A DNA stretch of 64,000 bases, taken from the NCBI GenBank assembly GCA_030035585.1, contig CM057473.1:5258501-5322500 (forward strand), given 5' to 3'. Every line of letters starts with the position of its first letter. The stretch's first letter is position 1. The position numbers and the translations under genes are program-made. Positions 21,650 to 31,589 of the stretch are shown one piece after another. The stretch comes from Dugong dugon (taxonomy: Eukaryota > Chordata > Mammalia > Sirenia > Dugongidae). The notes beneath the pieces were generated by a model. The model had not been told where the DNA came from and did not search any database. It saw nothing but the letters and a program-made list of their open reading frames with translations.

Positions 21650-22055
21650 GGCCCTCTCCTTCCGCACTCCGTCCGCCCTTCAGCGCACTCCTGAGCCCTC
21701 CTGGGCGTGCAGGAGATCGGCCCTTCTGGCTCCGCCAGAATCACCCTCCAGCGCACTCCTGGGCCTTCCTGGGCAGGCAGGCAGAACAGCCCTCCAGCAC
21801 ACTCCTGGGCCCTCCTGGGCAGGCAGGAGAACAGCCCTCCAGCACACTCCTGGGCCCTCCTGGGCAGGCAGGAGAACCCCCCCCCCCCCCCTCCAGCGCA
21901 CTCCCGGGCCCGCGGGAGAACCACCCTCCTGCGCCTGCCCTCGGGTGCAGGAGAACCGCCCTCCTGCGCCCTCCTTTGTGTGCAGGAGAACCGCCCTCCT
22001 GGGTCTGCCCGCAGGTGCAGGAGAACCGCCCTCCAGCGCGCTCCTGCACACACGG
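21650..22055 (+). repeat. GC-rich minisatellite at start of TIAM1 3'UTR
   Basis: Repeated CCCTCCAGC.CACTCCTGGG and GGCAGGCAGGAGAAC blocks. Units near 21790 and 21835 are spaced 45 bp; units after 21920 (GAGAACCGCCCTCCTG...) are spaced 35 bp. A run of 15 C (21877-21891) separates the two zones. Confidence 0.92.
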
Positions 22056-22556
22056 TTCGGGCAGCTGACTCTGTTCTGAAGCCATGCAGCCCCTGACTTC
22101 GTCGTTTCTGACAACAGCATCAGAAAGAATTGTTCCGAATTCTAAATAAGCTCGAGTCCTATCTTCTGTATATTACCAAGGGCTTTTATTTATTCTCAAT
22201 GAATCAGGGCCTGAAGAATTAAAAGAAAAAAAAAAAGAAGATTGTATAGCACTGGAAAGCAAATCTGCCCTTCCCCAGGAATATGTACTGCGGATGAGTT
22301 GAAGGGATAGCGCAAACAAAGTGATTGCTGCATTCGAAACCGACCTGCGCGTCGTCTCCCGGGCTAGCGGGGAGCCCACCTTCAAACCCGCAGCAAAGTG
22401 GAACTCCTGCCCAGCGGCAGTGTCCCCACTCCTCCCCCTCTTCAGTGTCTGAGAATATCTGTGTATTTTAGGGACGGGTGAGGAGAGGGTGGAGATTTAT
22501 GTTGGGATGAACTTTTTTTCCTTCTGTTTTGGTCTACGGCTGGTCCTACCCAGTGT

Positions 22557-22563
22557 CAGTGTT
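22557..22563 (+). promoter_or_regulatory. Candidate miR-141/200a seed site
   Basis: CAGTGTT in the TIAM1 3'UTR is complementary to seed positions 2-8 of miR-141/200a. Seed match only. Confidence 0.35.
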
Positions 22564-23139
22564 CGAAGCTCTAGTTTTGCATAGAATTATAAAGACGCCA
22601 GACTCTTTGCAAAGAGATCCAAATTTATCACTTGAAAAATAGAAAGAAAAAAATAACTATTTTTTGTATTTTCCCTGAGAAACAGGGCACAAACAGGTGA
22701 GAATTTTAGTGTTCACGTAACTCTTGAGTTGAAAAAATAAAAAAAAGAGGATATAACCTTTTACAGAGAGAGTGAGGCATGGTGATTTTATATTTATATA
22801 TGAAAGACCAACAAGAAACTCATGCTTAGGGTTCCCTTTTTTTCCCAAGAAGATGATTTTTCTTTTTTTTTTAAATGTCTGAATCTGTATCTGAGACGGG
22901 AGTTTGGTTGGATTAAACAAGACACGGAATGGGCAGTGTGTGTGTGTCTGTTGCTTATGGTTATGGTGGGGGAGCCTCCTTCTCATAGGGTTGCTATGGC
23001 GATTGTCAGTTTTCCCATCAGAACCGCATTTTCACCCATAGATGACTCACCCCCTTCCCGACAGTCCACGACCAACCTTAGCAAAACCACCTCTTCAAAG
23101 ACATCTCTTGGGTCTCACGCTTTCCTTCACACCAACGAA

Positions 23140-23147
23140 ACAGGGTA
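23140..23147 (+). promoter_or_regulatory. Candidate miR-10a/b 8-mer site
   Basis: ACAGGGTA is a full 8-mer match (seed 2-8 plus A) for miR-10. TIAM1 has been reported as a miR-10b target in human cells, which raises the prior. Confidence 0.5.
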
Positions 23148-23232
23148 AACACGCTAACACGCTTCACGTCCTAAACAGATTTCCAATGAGGAAGAACAAA
23201 AACAAGTTATAGCACTTTCAATTTTTTTTATT

Positions 23233-23238
23233 AATAAA
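23233..23238 (+). terminator. Possible proximal polyadenylation hexamer
   Basis: AATAAA inside an A-rich stretch of the 3'UTR. A TTTATAGC.TTTTTTTCTCTC stretch follows and could serve as a downstream element. Weak. Confidence 0.3.
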
Positions 23239-23779
23239 AAAAGGTTTATAGCTTTTTTTCTCTCCCCATTTCACAACATCCACTTCCTAAGAAGGGTTTA
23301 AATAATATGAAAACTTTCTTTTTGGGGGAAAATATCTACTTGGTGTTTGACACATCAGTAGGTACTTTAAAGACCTGAATTTTATAGTAGCTCTAGGAAC
23401 TATATTTTATAAAAATCAGTGATGACTTTATATTTCCAGATCACAGAGAGTTCAGAACATCATGCTCCTGCTCCTGCTTGCTTGACCTGCTTCCTGCCCC
23501 TCCCCCTCCCCTTTCGGGTCTCCAGGGCTTTGAGCTTGATCTTTTGAAAGTTTTATTCTATTAAAGTTTTGCTATATCTTCTGGTTTTCTTGAAAAAGCT
23601 TTAGAATGGTTTCTGTACCCTTTGTATCACTGCATTGTTCCATACCATCTCCGGTTAGATTGTGTTGGGATGGATAACGGAATCAGAGGCTTCTAACATC
23701 GCATCTGCTAGCCCCACTGCAGCGGGCTTGTTTGAAAATGCTGGAAAGTTTGGTGCTTGGAGAGGGTACCATTGTCTCT

Positions 23780-23787
23780 TGTACATA
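23780..23787 (+). promoter_or_regulatory. Candidate Pumilio binding element
   Basis: TGTACATA fits the UGUANAUA consensus, 120 nt before the main poly(A) signal. Confidence 0.4.
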
Positions 23788-23901
23788 AGGTCATGACGTG
23801 TCTATGTCCAAAGTTCTTATATATTTCTTTTATAAGCTGAAAGAAGGTCTATTTTTATGTTTTTAGGTCTATGAATGGAACGTTGTAAATGCCTGTCAAA
23901 C

Positions 23902-23907
23902 AATAAA
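23902..23907 (+). terminator. TIAM1: TIAM1 main poly(A) signal
   Basis: Canonical AATAAA. A TGTGCTTTTTTTAAAC stretch at about 23,934-23,950 serves as a GU/U-rich downstream element, so cleavage is expected near 23,920-23,930. The next element is a SINE at 24045, so transcript and transposon do not overlap. Confidence 0.85.
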
Positions 23908-24044
23908 AATATTGAAATGTGTCCGGATGGTCCTGTGCTTTTTTTAAACGATGGGAGGATGAGTATGGGCTGTTGGCAGGAGAGAGCACATGGGAGGAAA
24001 TTCTTGGGGATGCCCTTTTTTTTACAGTGACTGTCATGACCATC

Positions 24045-24226
24045 TAAGCGCTTGGTTGGCGGTTCGAACCCACCAGCCACGCGGAGGGAGAAAGACGTGG
24101 CGGTCTCTTTCTGTAGAGATTACAGCCTTGGAAACCCTATGAGGCAGTTCTGCTCTGTCTTATAGGGTCACCATGAGTTGGGATCCACTTGAGGGCAGTG
24201 AGTATTTTTTTTTTTTTTTTTTTTGA
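24045..24226 (+). mobile_element. AfroSINE, 5'-truncated, with 11-bp TSD
   Basis: TCATGACCATC at 24034-24044 is repeated perfectly at 24227-24237. The copy starts at TAAGCGCTTGGTTGGCGGTT, so the first half of the pol III promoter is missing. It ends in a run of about 20 T. Confidence 0.93.
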
Positions 24227-24338
24227 TCATGACCATCGAGGGAGAGGTGCCTTGATAAAGCCTGAGTTGAGTTTTTAACAAAAAGATATCCCAGTTGGTC
24301 GGCATCTTGGTCTAAAGATCTGGAGAAAGACGGATGTT

Positions 24339-24503
24339 AAAAACCCAAACCAAACCTGTTGTTGTCAATTCGATTCCGACTCAGTGACGGTACAGAACAG
24401 AGTAGAACTGCCCCATAGGGTATCCAAGGAGCGGCTGGTGGATTCGAACTGCTGACCTTTTGGTTAGCAGCCAAGCTGTTAACCACTGCACCACCAGGGC
24501 CAG
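24339..24503 (-). mobile_element. AfroSINE
   Basis: Reverse orientation: AACCCAAACCAAACCTGTTG, GAACTGCTGACCTTTTGGTT, GCACCACCAGGGCC. Confidence 0.92.
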
Positions 24504-24516
24504 ATAGACAAAACTA

Positions 24517-24690
24517 AAACCAAACCCGTTGCCGTCTAGTCAATTCCAGGCAGTTTATGATCAGCTGCTAACGTAAAGGTTGGCAGTTCAAATCTACCCA
24601 GTGACTCTGTGGAAGAAAGGCCTGGCAAACTGCTTCCATAAAGATTACAGCCCAGAAAAGCCTGGGGAGTGGTTCTCCTCTGTAGCACGT
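24517..24690. mobile_element. Composite of two AfroSINE pieces
   Basis: Starts as a - strand tail (AAACCAAACCCGTTGCCGTC), then switches at about 24556 to + strand body (GATCAGCTGCTAACGTAAAG ... AGATTACAGCCCAGAAAAGC). Probably an insertion or deletion junction between opposed copies. Confidence 0.7.
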
Positions 24691-24707
24691 GCCATCACCA
24701 TGATAAT

Positions 24708-24867
24708 GATAGATAGCTGCCTGCTGTCAAGTGGACTCTGACTCATGACCACCTTACACACAATAGAAGGAAGCATTGCCTGGTCCTCTGCGCCACCTTC
24801 AAATCCATTACTGCAGCCGTTTGCCCATCCATCTCACTGAGGGTCTCCCTCGCTGGCCCTCCACTTC
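24708..24867 (-). mobile_element. RTE LINE 3' end (left flank of minisatellite)
   Basis: AAGTGGACTCTGACTCATGA, CAATAGAAGGAAGCATTGCC and CAATCTC/CATCTCACTGAGGG-type sequence parallel the RTE 3' end at 55141-55320, same strand. Confidence 0.75.
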
Positions 24868-25728
24868 ACCAAACGTAATGCCCTCCTTCAGCACTTGATC
24901 CCTCCTGCACTTCACCAATGTGATGTCCTCCTCCAGCACTTGATCCCTCCTCCACTTCACCAAACATGGTGTCCTACTTGCACTTGATCCCTCCTCCACT
25001 CCACCAAACGTGATGTCCTCCTCCAGCACTTGATCCCTCCTCCACTCCACGAAACGTGATGTCCTCCTCCAGCACTTGATCCCTCCTCCACTCCACCAAA
25101 CGTGATGTCCTCCTCCAGCACTTGATCCCACCTCCACTCCACCAAACGTGATGTCCTCCTCCAGCACTTGATCCCTCCTCCACTCCACGAAACGTGATGT
25201 CCTCCTCCAGCACTTGATCCCTCCTCCACTCCACCAAACGTGATGTCCTCCTCCAGCACTTGATCCCTCCTCCACTCCACCAAATGTCATGTCCTCCTCC
25301 AGCACTTGATCCCTCCTCCACTCCACGAAACGTGATGTCCTCCTCCAGCACTTGATCCCTCCTCCACTCCACCAAATGTCATGTCCTCCTCCAGCACTCC
25401 ATCCCTCCTCCACTCCACGAAACGTGATGTCCTCCTCCAGCACTTGATCCCACCTCCACTCCACCAAACGTGATGTCCTCCTCCAGCATTTGATCCCACC
25501 TCCACTCTACCAAACGTGATGTCCTCCTCCAGCACTTGATCCCTCCTCCACTCCACCAAACGTGATGTCCTCCTCCAGCACTTGATCCCACCTCCACTCC
25601 ACCAAACGTGATGTCCTCCTCCAGCATTTGATCCCACCTCCACTCTACCAAACGTGATGTCCTCCTCTAGCACTTGATCCCTCCTGCACGTCACCAAATG
25701 TGATGTCCTCCTCTAGCACTTGATCCCT
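24868..25728. repeat. 46-bp minisatellite, 19 copies, derived from RTE LINE coding sequence
   Basis: Unit of 46 bp built on CAAACGTGATGTCCTCCTCC then AGCACTTGATCCCTCCTCCA. The core (AGCA.TTGATCC) recurs 19 times. On the - strand it reads RRDQVLEEDITFGGVE, similar to the RTE C-terminal RDQSLEKDVMFGKVEG at 55302-55640. Variants recur every 138 bp, three units: GAAACG at 25051, 25189 and 25327. Confidence 0.95.
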
Positions 25729-25965
25729 CCTAATGATGTGTCCAAAGCAAGCAAGTCAGACAGCGTTCTATTGTGATCCATAACGTTTTCACTGGCTAAT
25801 ATTTGGAAGTAGATGACCAGACCTTTCTTTCTTGTCTGTCTTAATCTGGAAGCTATACTGAAACCTGTCCACCATAGGTGACCCTGCTGGTGTTTGAAAT
25901 ACTGGTGGCAGAGCTTCCAGGATCACAGCAACATGCAAGTACGACCAACTGGCAGATGGGTGGTG
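25729..25965 (-). mobile_element. RTE remnant followed by tRNA-Gly-headed element fragment
   Basis: TAATGATGTGTCCAAAGCAA continues the RTE sequence after the minisatellite (compare ACATGTCCAAAG at 55370). From about 25765 the sequence CTGTCTTAATCTGGAAGCTA and ACATGCAAGTACGACC matches the short RTE derivative. Confidence 0.7.
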
Positions 25966-26339
25966 GATTTGAAGAATTGGAAATACCATAAATATGGACC
26001 CAGACTACCGGGTTCCATTTCTTTCTCAGTTTCCTGCCACCTACCAGTGGGAGCCCACTGAGGGCGGCCCAAGGAGGTATGGGTTGAAGTGGAGAGGTGA
26101 GCATGCCTTGGGGTCAGTGAGATCTGGGATCCAGGGTCTGCCTCCACGTGTTACCATGGGGGGCTTGCTGCCAGGTCACCACAGAATCACAAAAAAGGCA
26201 AGTAGGACCCTTGACTACCTCCCCTTGCCTTTCAGAGTTCCTGATCTTACTCCTCAGTCCCCTTCACACCTCACTAAGTCAGTGTTTCCCTCACCCACAG
26301 CTACCCTTCAGGTGGAAAGATTTTCTCTTCCTGTCTGCC
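25966..26339. other. No recognised feature
   Basis: Non-coding sequence between the RTE remnant and a probable LTR. Open frames here show no domain or codon pattern I recognise. Confidence 0.5.
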
Positions 26340-26660
26340 CCAAACAAACCTCTTCGGGTTTGATAATTCGCTGGAATGACTCACTCAGAGAATTCACAGG
26401 GACTATACTATCCTTATTACTGCAGATTTATTATAGCCAAGTGGATACTAATGAAGAGACATGTAAGGAGAGGTCCAGGAGGGTTCCTAACATGAACCTT
26501 CCATGTCCCAAGGTTTGTGCTACTCTCCTGAAAGCAGATAACTCTTGTCAACCAGGAAGCTCTCTGAGTCTCTGTGTTCTGGCCTTTTATTGGCCATTCC
26601 TGCATGATAGAAATCATACCTCCTGAGGTGAGTTGAAATCAGCCTCCCAGGTGAGTCTTT
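26340..26660 (-). mobile_element. Probable ERV LTR fragment
   Basis: TTCGCTGGAATGACTCACTC, GATTTATTATAGCCAAG (AATAAA-type signal on the - strand) and GGCCTTTTATTGGCCATTCC resemble a class I ERV LTR in reverse. Family not named. Confidence 0.45.
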
Positions 26661-27482
26661 TCTGGTCTAGATATCCACCATCACCAGCACAAATCCTCAG
26701 GTGTGGCCTAGAAGTTCCAGACCAAGGTACCCCAATTCCTTCCAGAGTTGTTTCTCCGGAGCCAAGGACAAAGGCCACCTTACTTAGGGTAAAACTGGGT
26801 CCTTTACCTCACATACCCAGACTTAATTTCTTTTTCAGGATTGTATCCCACCAGACAGACAGAAACCATTGTCCATTCACCCATCTCTCTCCTGGTTGTG
26901 TAGGTTTTGGGGGCTTTGGGATGGAGTCCTCCCCTCTGGTCTTCGGGTCGCTCATCCTTAGAGGTTCCCACAGAAGGGACCATTGCATCTGTCCACAGCC
27001 TGTTTTGAGTTTGGTGACCAGCTCTCTAGTGTTTCATTTTGTCCAAATCTCTGAGGTTTGCCCACCTACCACACCCCTGCAACCAGTCCTGGGGTCTTGT
27101 CTCCACCCTGGCATGTTGCCAGGATGCCTTGCCCAAGTGTCTGCCCAGTCATCTTTCCAACCAACCCCTCGTTCCCATGTTTCCAGCCAATAGATGTACC
27201 TTCTGGTGGCTAGGTGGGTATGAGGAGGAGGGTGGAGGACTTTTTGTTGATGCCCAAGTTTTAACTGAGTTTTGCAGGCAATGTCTGCCTTTCATCATGC
27301 CACAACCTGTCCTGGGGTAGGGGATCACTGTGACAGGTGCCTTCGTAGAAAGGAGGTACTGGGCAGGTGGGGGAGAGGACGACATGAAAATACAAGGAGA
27401 AAAAAAACCCCAAGTACTCATCCTATTCAGCGAGTCATGTGTACAACATGTGAGATCAGAATTGCACCATCTCTGTTCCCTG
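26661..27482. other. No gene or named repeat seen
   Basis: C/T-rich sequence with an open frame on the + strand up to 27193. It has no start context, splice structure or similarity I recognise. May be internal sequence of the neighbouring ERV. Confidence 0.4.
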
Positions 27483-27784
27483 TGTTGTTGCTAGCCGTCA
27501 TTGACTCATGGTGACCCCATGCACAAGGGAACAATGCCACCTGGTCTTGCGCCATCCCCGTGGTCAGTTGAGGATCAGATCGTTGGCTGATTTTCAGAAG
27601 TAGAATGCAAGACCTTTCTACCTAGTCCATCTTAGTCTGGATGCTCCACTGAAACCTGCTCAGCATCAGCATCATGCAAGCCTCAGCTGACAGAGGGGTG
27701 GTGGCCACATCTGAGGTGCACTGGCCGGGAATTGAACCTGGGTCTTCTGCGTGGATGGTGAGAATTCTACCACGGATACACCTC
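27483..27784 (-). mobile_element. tRNA-Gly-headed RTE-derived element
   Basis: GTTGTTGCTAGCCGTCATTG at the 3' tail side, ACTGAAACCTGCTCAGCATC in the middle, and reverse B and A boxes GAATTGAACCTGGGTCTTCT and GAGAATTCTACCACGG. Confidence 0.82.
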
Positions 27785-27861
27785 ATGTCATCAAGGCCAG
27801 AAGTTACTATTGGGTCCAAGCCGTGCTGCTGGCCTAGGGCATTCATGAATCTCTTCAACAC

Positions 27862-27985
27862 GCATTTATTGAGCACCTACTCTGCCTGTGAAGCTCTTCT
27901 CTGTGCTAAGGGAAGCAAGGAGGAAGAAGACAAAGTCCTTATCCCCAGAAGCTTACACTGTAGTGAGTGAGAGGAGATGGGGAAA
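27862..27985 (+). mobile_element. MIR
   Basis: TTTATTGAGCACCTACTCTG, then CTCTGTGCTAAGG, then CAGAAGCTTACACTGTAGTG: the order and spacing of a MIR in sense orientation. Confidence 0.8.
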
Positions 27986-28034
27986 GACGCTGAGCTCCAC
28001 TGTGTGCCCAAACCAGTCTCAGTGACCCACTGGA

Positions 28035-28140
28035 GAACGTAGAACAGGAATTATCCACTCATCTGTTGATGGGCACTTGGGTGGTTTCTACCTTTTGGCT
28101 ATTGTGAATTAGGCTGCAATAAACATTGGCATACAATGTA
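28035..28140 (-). mobile_element. L1 fragment
   Basis: CATCTGTTGATGGGCACTTG, TTTTGGCTATTGTGAATTAG and CTGCAATAAACATTGGCATA are typical of the reversed L1 3' region. Confidence 0.75.
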
Positions 28141-28287
28141 ATATACTTTTTAATGCTTACAAAGAATTCCTTCAAATGGGCACATGATGGGTCCTTAAAT
28201 GGTTGATGAAAAAATGAGGGACTTTCATAATTTCAGACTTTTGGATCAGTTAAACGTTTTTGGTTATTGTATTAGATTCTTTGCAAG

Positions 28288-28441
28288 GACTGAGTAGAAC
28301 TGGTCCATAGGGTTTCCAAGGCTGTAAATCCTTATGGATGCAGACTGCCACATCTTTCTCCCTTGGAGTGGCTGGTGGATTCACATCGCTGACCTTTTGG
28401 TTAGCAGCCAAGCGCTTTAACCACGGCATCACCAGGGCTCC
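28288..28441 (-). mobile_element. AfroSINE, tail-truncated
   Basis: CTGAGTAGAACTGGTCCATA, GCTGACCTTTTGGTTAGCAG, CATCACCAGGGCTC. The 3' tail is missing. Confidence 0.88.
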
Positions 28442-28550
28442 TATTTTACAATACAATACCTTTGAAATAATTACAAATAACATACAATACCTTTAAAAAA
28501 TCACACCTGGTGTTTGTGTTCATATTATACTTTTCTAAACACCAGTTATA

Positions 28551-28680
28551 TGTTATTCCCTTTGACCCTCACAAAATTCTGTGAGATGAATTGGGCAGGT
28601 ATTCTCATCCCCATATGAGAGATGAGAAAAGAAAGCTCAAAGAACATGACTTACACCACCGCACGATTTTTGTTCCATGA
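28551..28680 (+). mobile_element. MIR
   Basis: TGACCCTCACAAAATTCTGT, TCATCCCCATATGAGAGATG, GAAAGCTCAAAGAACATGAC: the MIR central region. Confidence 0.65.
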
Positions 28681-29235
28681 CCATACACTGGACTGCACGC
28701 GGAGGGACAAACTGACGGGTCCAAGCATTTCCAAGGCAGAAAAAACAACTGGCTGTAGTAGCAGCACCGGAATGCTAGAATTACAAGGTTCAAGACGCGG
28801 TCCTGCTTCTTTTGAAAAGAAAAAACTGCATGTTCTAGTCTCTAAAAGTCTCCGACGGTCCTTTCTTTATAGATGTATCCCAATAATGAGGGCGATAACA
28901 GAACAAGACCTGTGTTAAATGCCATATTGAAAGCTTTTTGCCAGAGTCGCTTTAAAGGTGCCACGTGTACACTACTGCCTCCTGCTGGACACCTGCCGCA
29001 TCGCCTCACCGTTTTCTTCTGCAGGGTTCACCTGGGGAAGAGTTGAACCTAATTTAGCAACTGGGCTGTGAGTTCGCTGGGGCAGGATGGGAGGAAGGGA
29101 GAAGGAATTCGTCCCAAGTTCGTCTTTTCGCTGAAGGGATTGTTGGGGCCTCTCGCTCTGCTGTGGGTGTGCTGAGCTCAGTAAACCCTATCAGTGTAGA
29201 GCGGTGCAATGCTTTTTGACCTTAATAAAGTAAGA
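28681..29235. other. No recognised feature
   Basis: Intergenic sequence between a MIR and a SINE cluster. No coding frame or repeat is recognised. Confidence 0.5.
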
Positions 29236-29392
29236 AAGGCGCAGTGGTTAAGAGCTGTGCTGCTAACCAAAAGGTTAACAGTTCAAATCCACCGGCCGCT
29301 CTTTGGAAACCCTGTAGGACAGTTCTTCTCTGTCCTGTAGGGTCGCTATAAGTCAGAATCGACTTGACAGCAACGAGTTTGGTTTGAGTTTT
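29236..29392 (+). mobile_element. AfroSINE, slightly 5'-truncated
   Basis: Starts at GGCGCAGTGGTTAAGAGCTG without the GAGCCCTGGT head, then CTAACCAAAAGGTTAACAGT and the tail CGACTTGACAGCAACGAG. Confidence 0.9.
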
Positions 29393-29460
29393 GATTTAGA
29401 ACCAGAGAGGGTGCACAGGGAAGGACCCTTGGAGGTCGTCTTTTCTAACCCATGAGGTGT

Positions 29461-29640
29461 TAAGTGCTCGCTGCTAACCAAAGATGTGCGGTTCTAACTC
29501 ATCAGCTGCTCTGCAGGAGAAAGATGTGGCAGTCTGCTTCCATAAAGATTTACAGCCTTGGAAACTCCATGAGGCAGTTCTGCTCTGTCCTACAGGGTTG
29601 CTACTGAGTTGCAATCCATTCGACAGCAGTGGTGGTTTTA
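29461..29640 (+). mobile_element. AfroSINE, longer variant, 5'-truncated
   Basis: GCTCGCTGCTAACCAAAGAT, GGAGAAAGATGTGGCAGTCT, AACTCCATGAGGCAGTTCTG, CGACAGCAGTGGTGG. Confidence 0.88.
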
Positions 29641-29642
29641 CA

Positions 29643-29850
29643 GAGCAACCTCTGGGTGGTGCAAAGGGCTCGCATGCTCCGCTGCTGACTGAAAGGCTGG
29701 TGGTTCGACTCCACCCAGAGGTGCCTTGGAAAAAAGGCCTGGCCATCTACTTCTGAAAAATCAGCCACTGAAACTCTATAGACACGATTCTATACGGACA
29801 CACATGGGGTTGCCATGAGTCAGAATCGACGTGTCCGCACTGACTTTCTG
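29643..29850 (+). mobile_element. AfroSINE, longer subfamily
   Basis: GCAACCTCTGGGTGGTGCAA, GGCTGGTGGTTCGACTCCAC, AAAAAGGCCTGGCCATCTAC, GCCATGAGTCAGAATCGACG. It follows the previous copy by 2 bp. Confidence 0.88.
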
Positions 29851-30042
29851 TTACAAATGAGGACCTGAGGCGGAGGCTCACACACCTAGTAACTGGATGA
29901 GGTGGGCTTATGCTGGGTGGTGGGCAGTGAGCAGAGAGTGGGGAGAGCAGCTCAGGCCTCCGGAGGGGGGCGGCCTAAGCAAAGGTTTGGGGAGGTGAAT
30001 CGGAAGGCGGTGGGCGGAGTTAGAAGCAGTTGCTGGATACAA

Positions 30043-30345
30043 GAGGTCGCTGGGTGGTGCTAAGGGTTTGTGCTTGACTGCTGGTGGCGCAGTGGTTAAG
30101 AGCTCAGCTGCTAACCAAAAGGTCGGCATAGGGTCAACTATGAGTCAGAATTGACTCCACGGTAATGTGTTTTTTTTTTTAAACTAACTTAAAGGTTTGT
30201 GGTTTGAACCCCCCCAGCCTCACCATGATAGAAAGGCCAGGAGATCTGCGTCTGTAAAGATTGCAGCTAAGGAAACCCCAGGGAGCAGTTTTACTCTGTA
30301 ACACATGGGGTTGCCATGAGTCGGAATAGACTCTGTGTAAAGGGA
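30043..30345 (+). mobile_element. AfroSINE (longer subfamily) split by a second SINE
   Basis: Outer halves are 30043-30079 (GGTCGCTGGGTGGTGCTAAG) and 30181-30345 (AACTTAAAGGTTTGTGGTTT ... CCATGAGTCGGAATAGACTC). The break is inside the promoter region of the outer copy. Confidence 0.82.
30080..30180 (+). mobile_element. AfroSINE with internal deletion, nested
   Basis: Head CTGGTGGCGCAGTGGTTAAG through AAGGTCGGCA is joined directly to TAGGGTCAACTATGAGTCAG and the tail with T10. Roughly 60 bp of the body are missing. It lies inside the outer SINE. Confidence 0.85.
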
Positions 30346-31589
30346 TTTGGTTTGTTTGTTGGCTGGGTGCAATACACAGGCTACCAGGTGACTGTTGGTG
30401 CCACTCACTGGATCTCAGAATCTGGAAACTTCCTTGAGCTGCAGACTTACAGGCTCCTCAAACTCAATCTTTCCAAAATTGAACTGGATTTTGCTAGAAC
30501 TCATCGCCCTCAGTACACAGACTTTGAATTGAACTTGCTATTTTATGGGTTCACTTTACTGCAAAATGGCAGTTTTATTAAACTCTGAATGCAATTATTT
30601 TCCAAATTCATAACTCATCCGTCTCTGAAATTTAAATTTGACTTCAGCGAGGAATTTCTTGCGTTTCCTCCATGTGGTCAGAGGAGGTCGCTCTTTCACC
30701 ACGAATGTTTTTAGAATCCACCGGGAACTCAGCATTGTTCTGCCCAAAAAGGATCGCTCTAGTTCTCATCCTCTTCCTTCCTTCCTCTCTCCCTTTTTAA
30801 ATTTATTTCCTCTTCCCCATGATGTCAGTCAGTCAGCCTCAGATATGATAACAGGAGACGGGTATTTCTGCTTGGCACATTTTCTGCCTCTTGCCTGCGA
30901 ATACTATTTCCCTTAATGATGAACTCCTCAAGTCAATGGACCAAATGGCAAAGATATTTAGCCTTCCCCTTTACCAGCTTTTAAGGATGAAAATGGACTG
31001 CCACATGTCCCCAGATAAAGAGCTGACCAGTCACCGAGGTTCTGCGCTCCTTTCCTCAGCGGTTCATTCTCAGGCTTTAACCTGTCCGGGCCCCGAAGCG
31101 GGCAACACGTTGTTCCGGAAAACCCATGGTCAAGTCTGTCGCGTTTAGATTTTGACCCTCGATAGTTCAAACGCACTTTCTGCAAGGAGACAATAGCCTT
31201 CCGGAAGAATTTCTTTTGTTAAGCAACAGGAAGGAAATTTAGGTTTTATTATTTCTCTTCCTGTTTTTTAAAAATGATCACTAACAAATCATTCAGGAAA
31301 AAGACAATTTTTCTTCAGTGCCTTCACCCAGGTTTCGGATCTCCTTCCCTTTTCCGTATTCCCAACTGTGTCACTCAGGGGAAGTGTCCAAGGCTGTAAC
31401 TGGGACGTGACAAATCACAGTCAAATTTAATTGGTTAGGAAAAAAAAAAATACCAAATATTTATTAAAAGGAACTCTGCAGCCCAAGGGACAAAGGAAAC
31501 CTGGTGTGTCTGCATGTACACGCTGGGTGCGAAAGGTGCGTTGGGCATACAGACGTCTTCTGTTGTAAATTGTCTAAGAATAATCGTAT
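30346..31589. other. 1.2-kb stretch without recognised repeats
   Basis: Mostly single-copy-looking sequence. No exon structure, CpG island or ORF with recognisable product. A-rich run at 31440-31450. Confidence 0.5.

Larger units (their letters stand above)
21619..23925 (+). other. TIAM1: TIAM1 3' untranslated region
   Basis: Runs from the stop codon to just past the AATAAA at 23902. The first 440 bp are a GC-rich minisatellite and a C15 run; the rest is A/T-rich and free of recognised transposons. AU-rich stretches and candidate microRNA and Pumilio sites are present. The length of about 2.3 kb is inferred from the signal position. Confidence 0.85.

Noticed and set aside
21121-22120. 310-codon - strand frame overlapping the last TIAM1 exon and other frames in the 3'UTR
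   Set aside because: Antisense shadow of a CpG-rich exon plus the GC-rich minisatellite; the sense frame is the conserved TIAM1 tail.
24808-25697. Several overlapping 90-219-codon frames on the - strand
   Set aside because: Artefacts of the 46-bp LINE-derived minisatellite; the same peptide appears in all three frames.
24868-25728. CRISPR-like regular repeat spacing
   Set aside because: Repeats are contiguous with no unique spacers, in a mammalian genome; ordinary minisatellite.
25994-27193. Open frames of 210 and 186 codons on the + strand as a possible gene
   Set aside because: No recognisable domain, no splice partners and adjacent to a probable LTR; composition is plain C/T-rich non-coding DNA.
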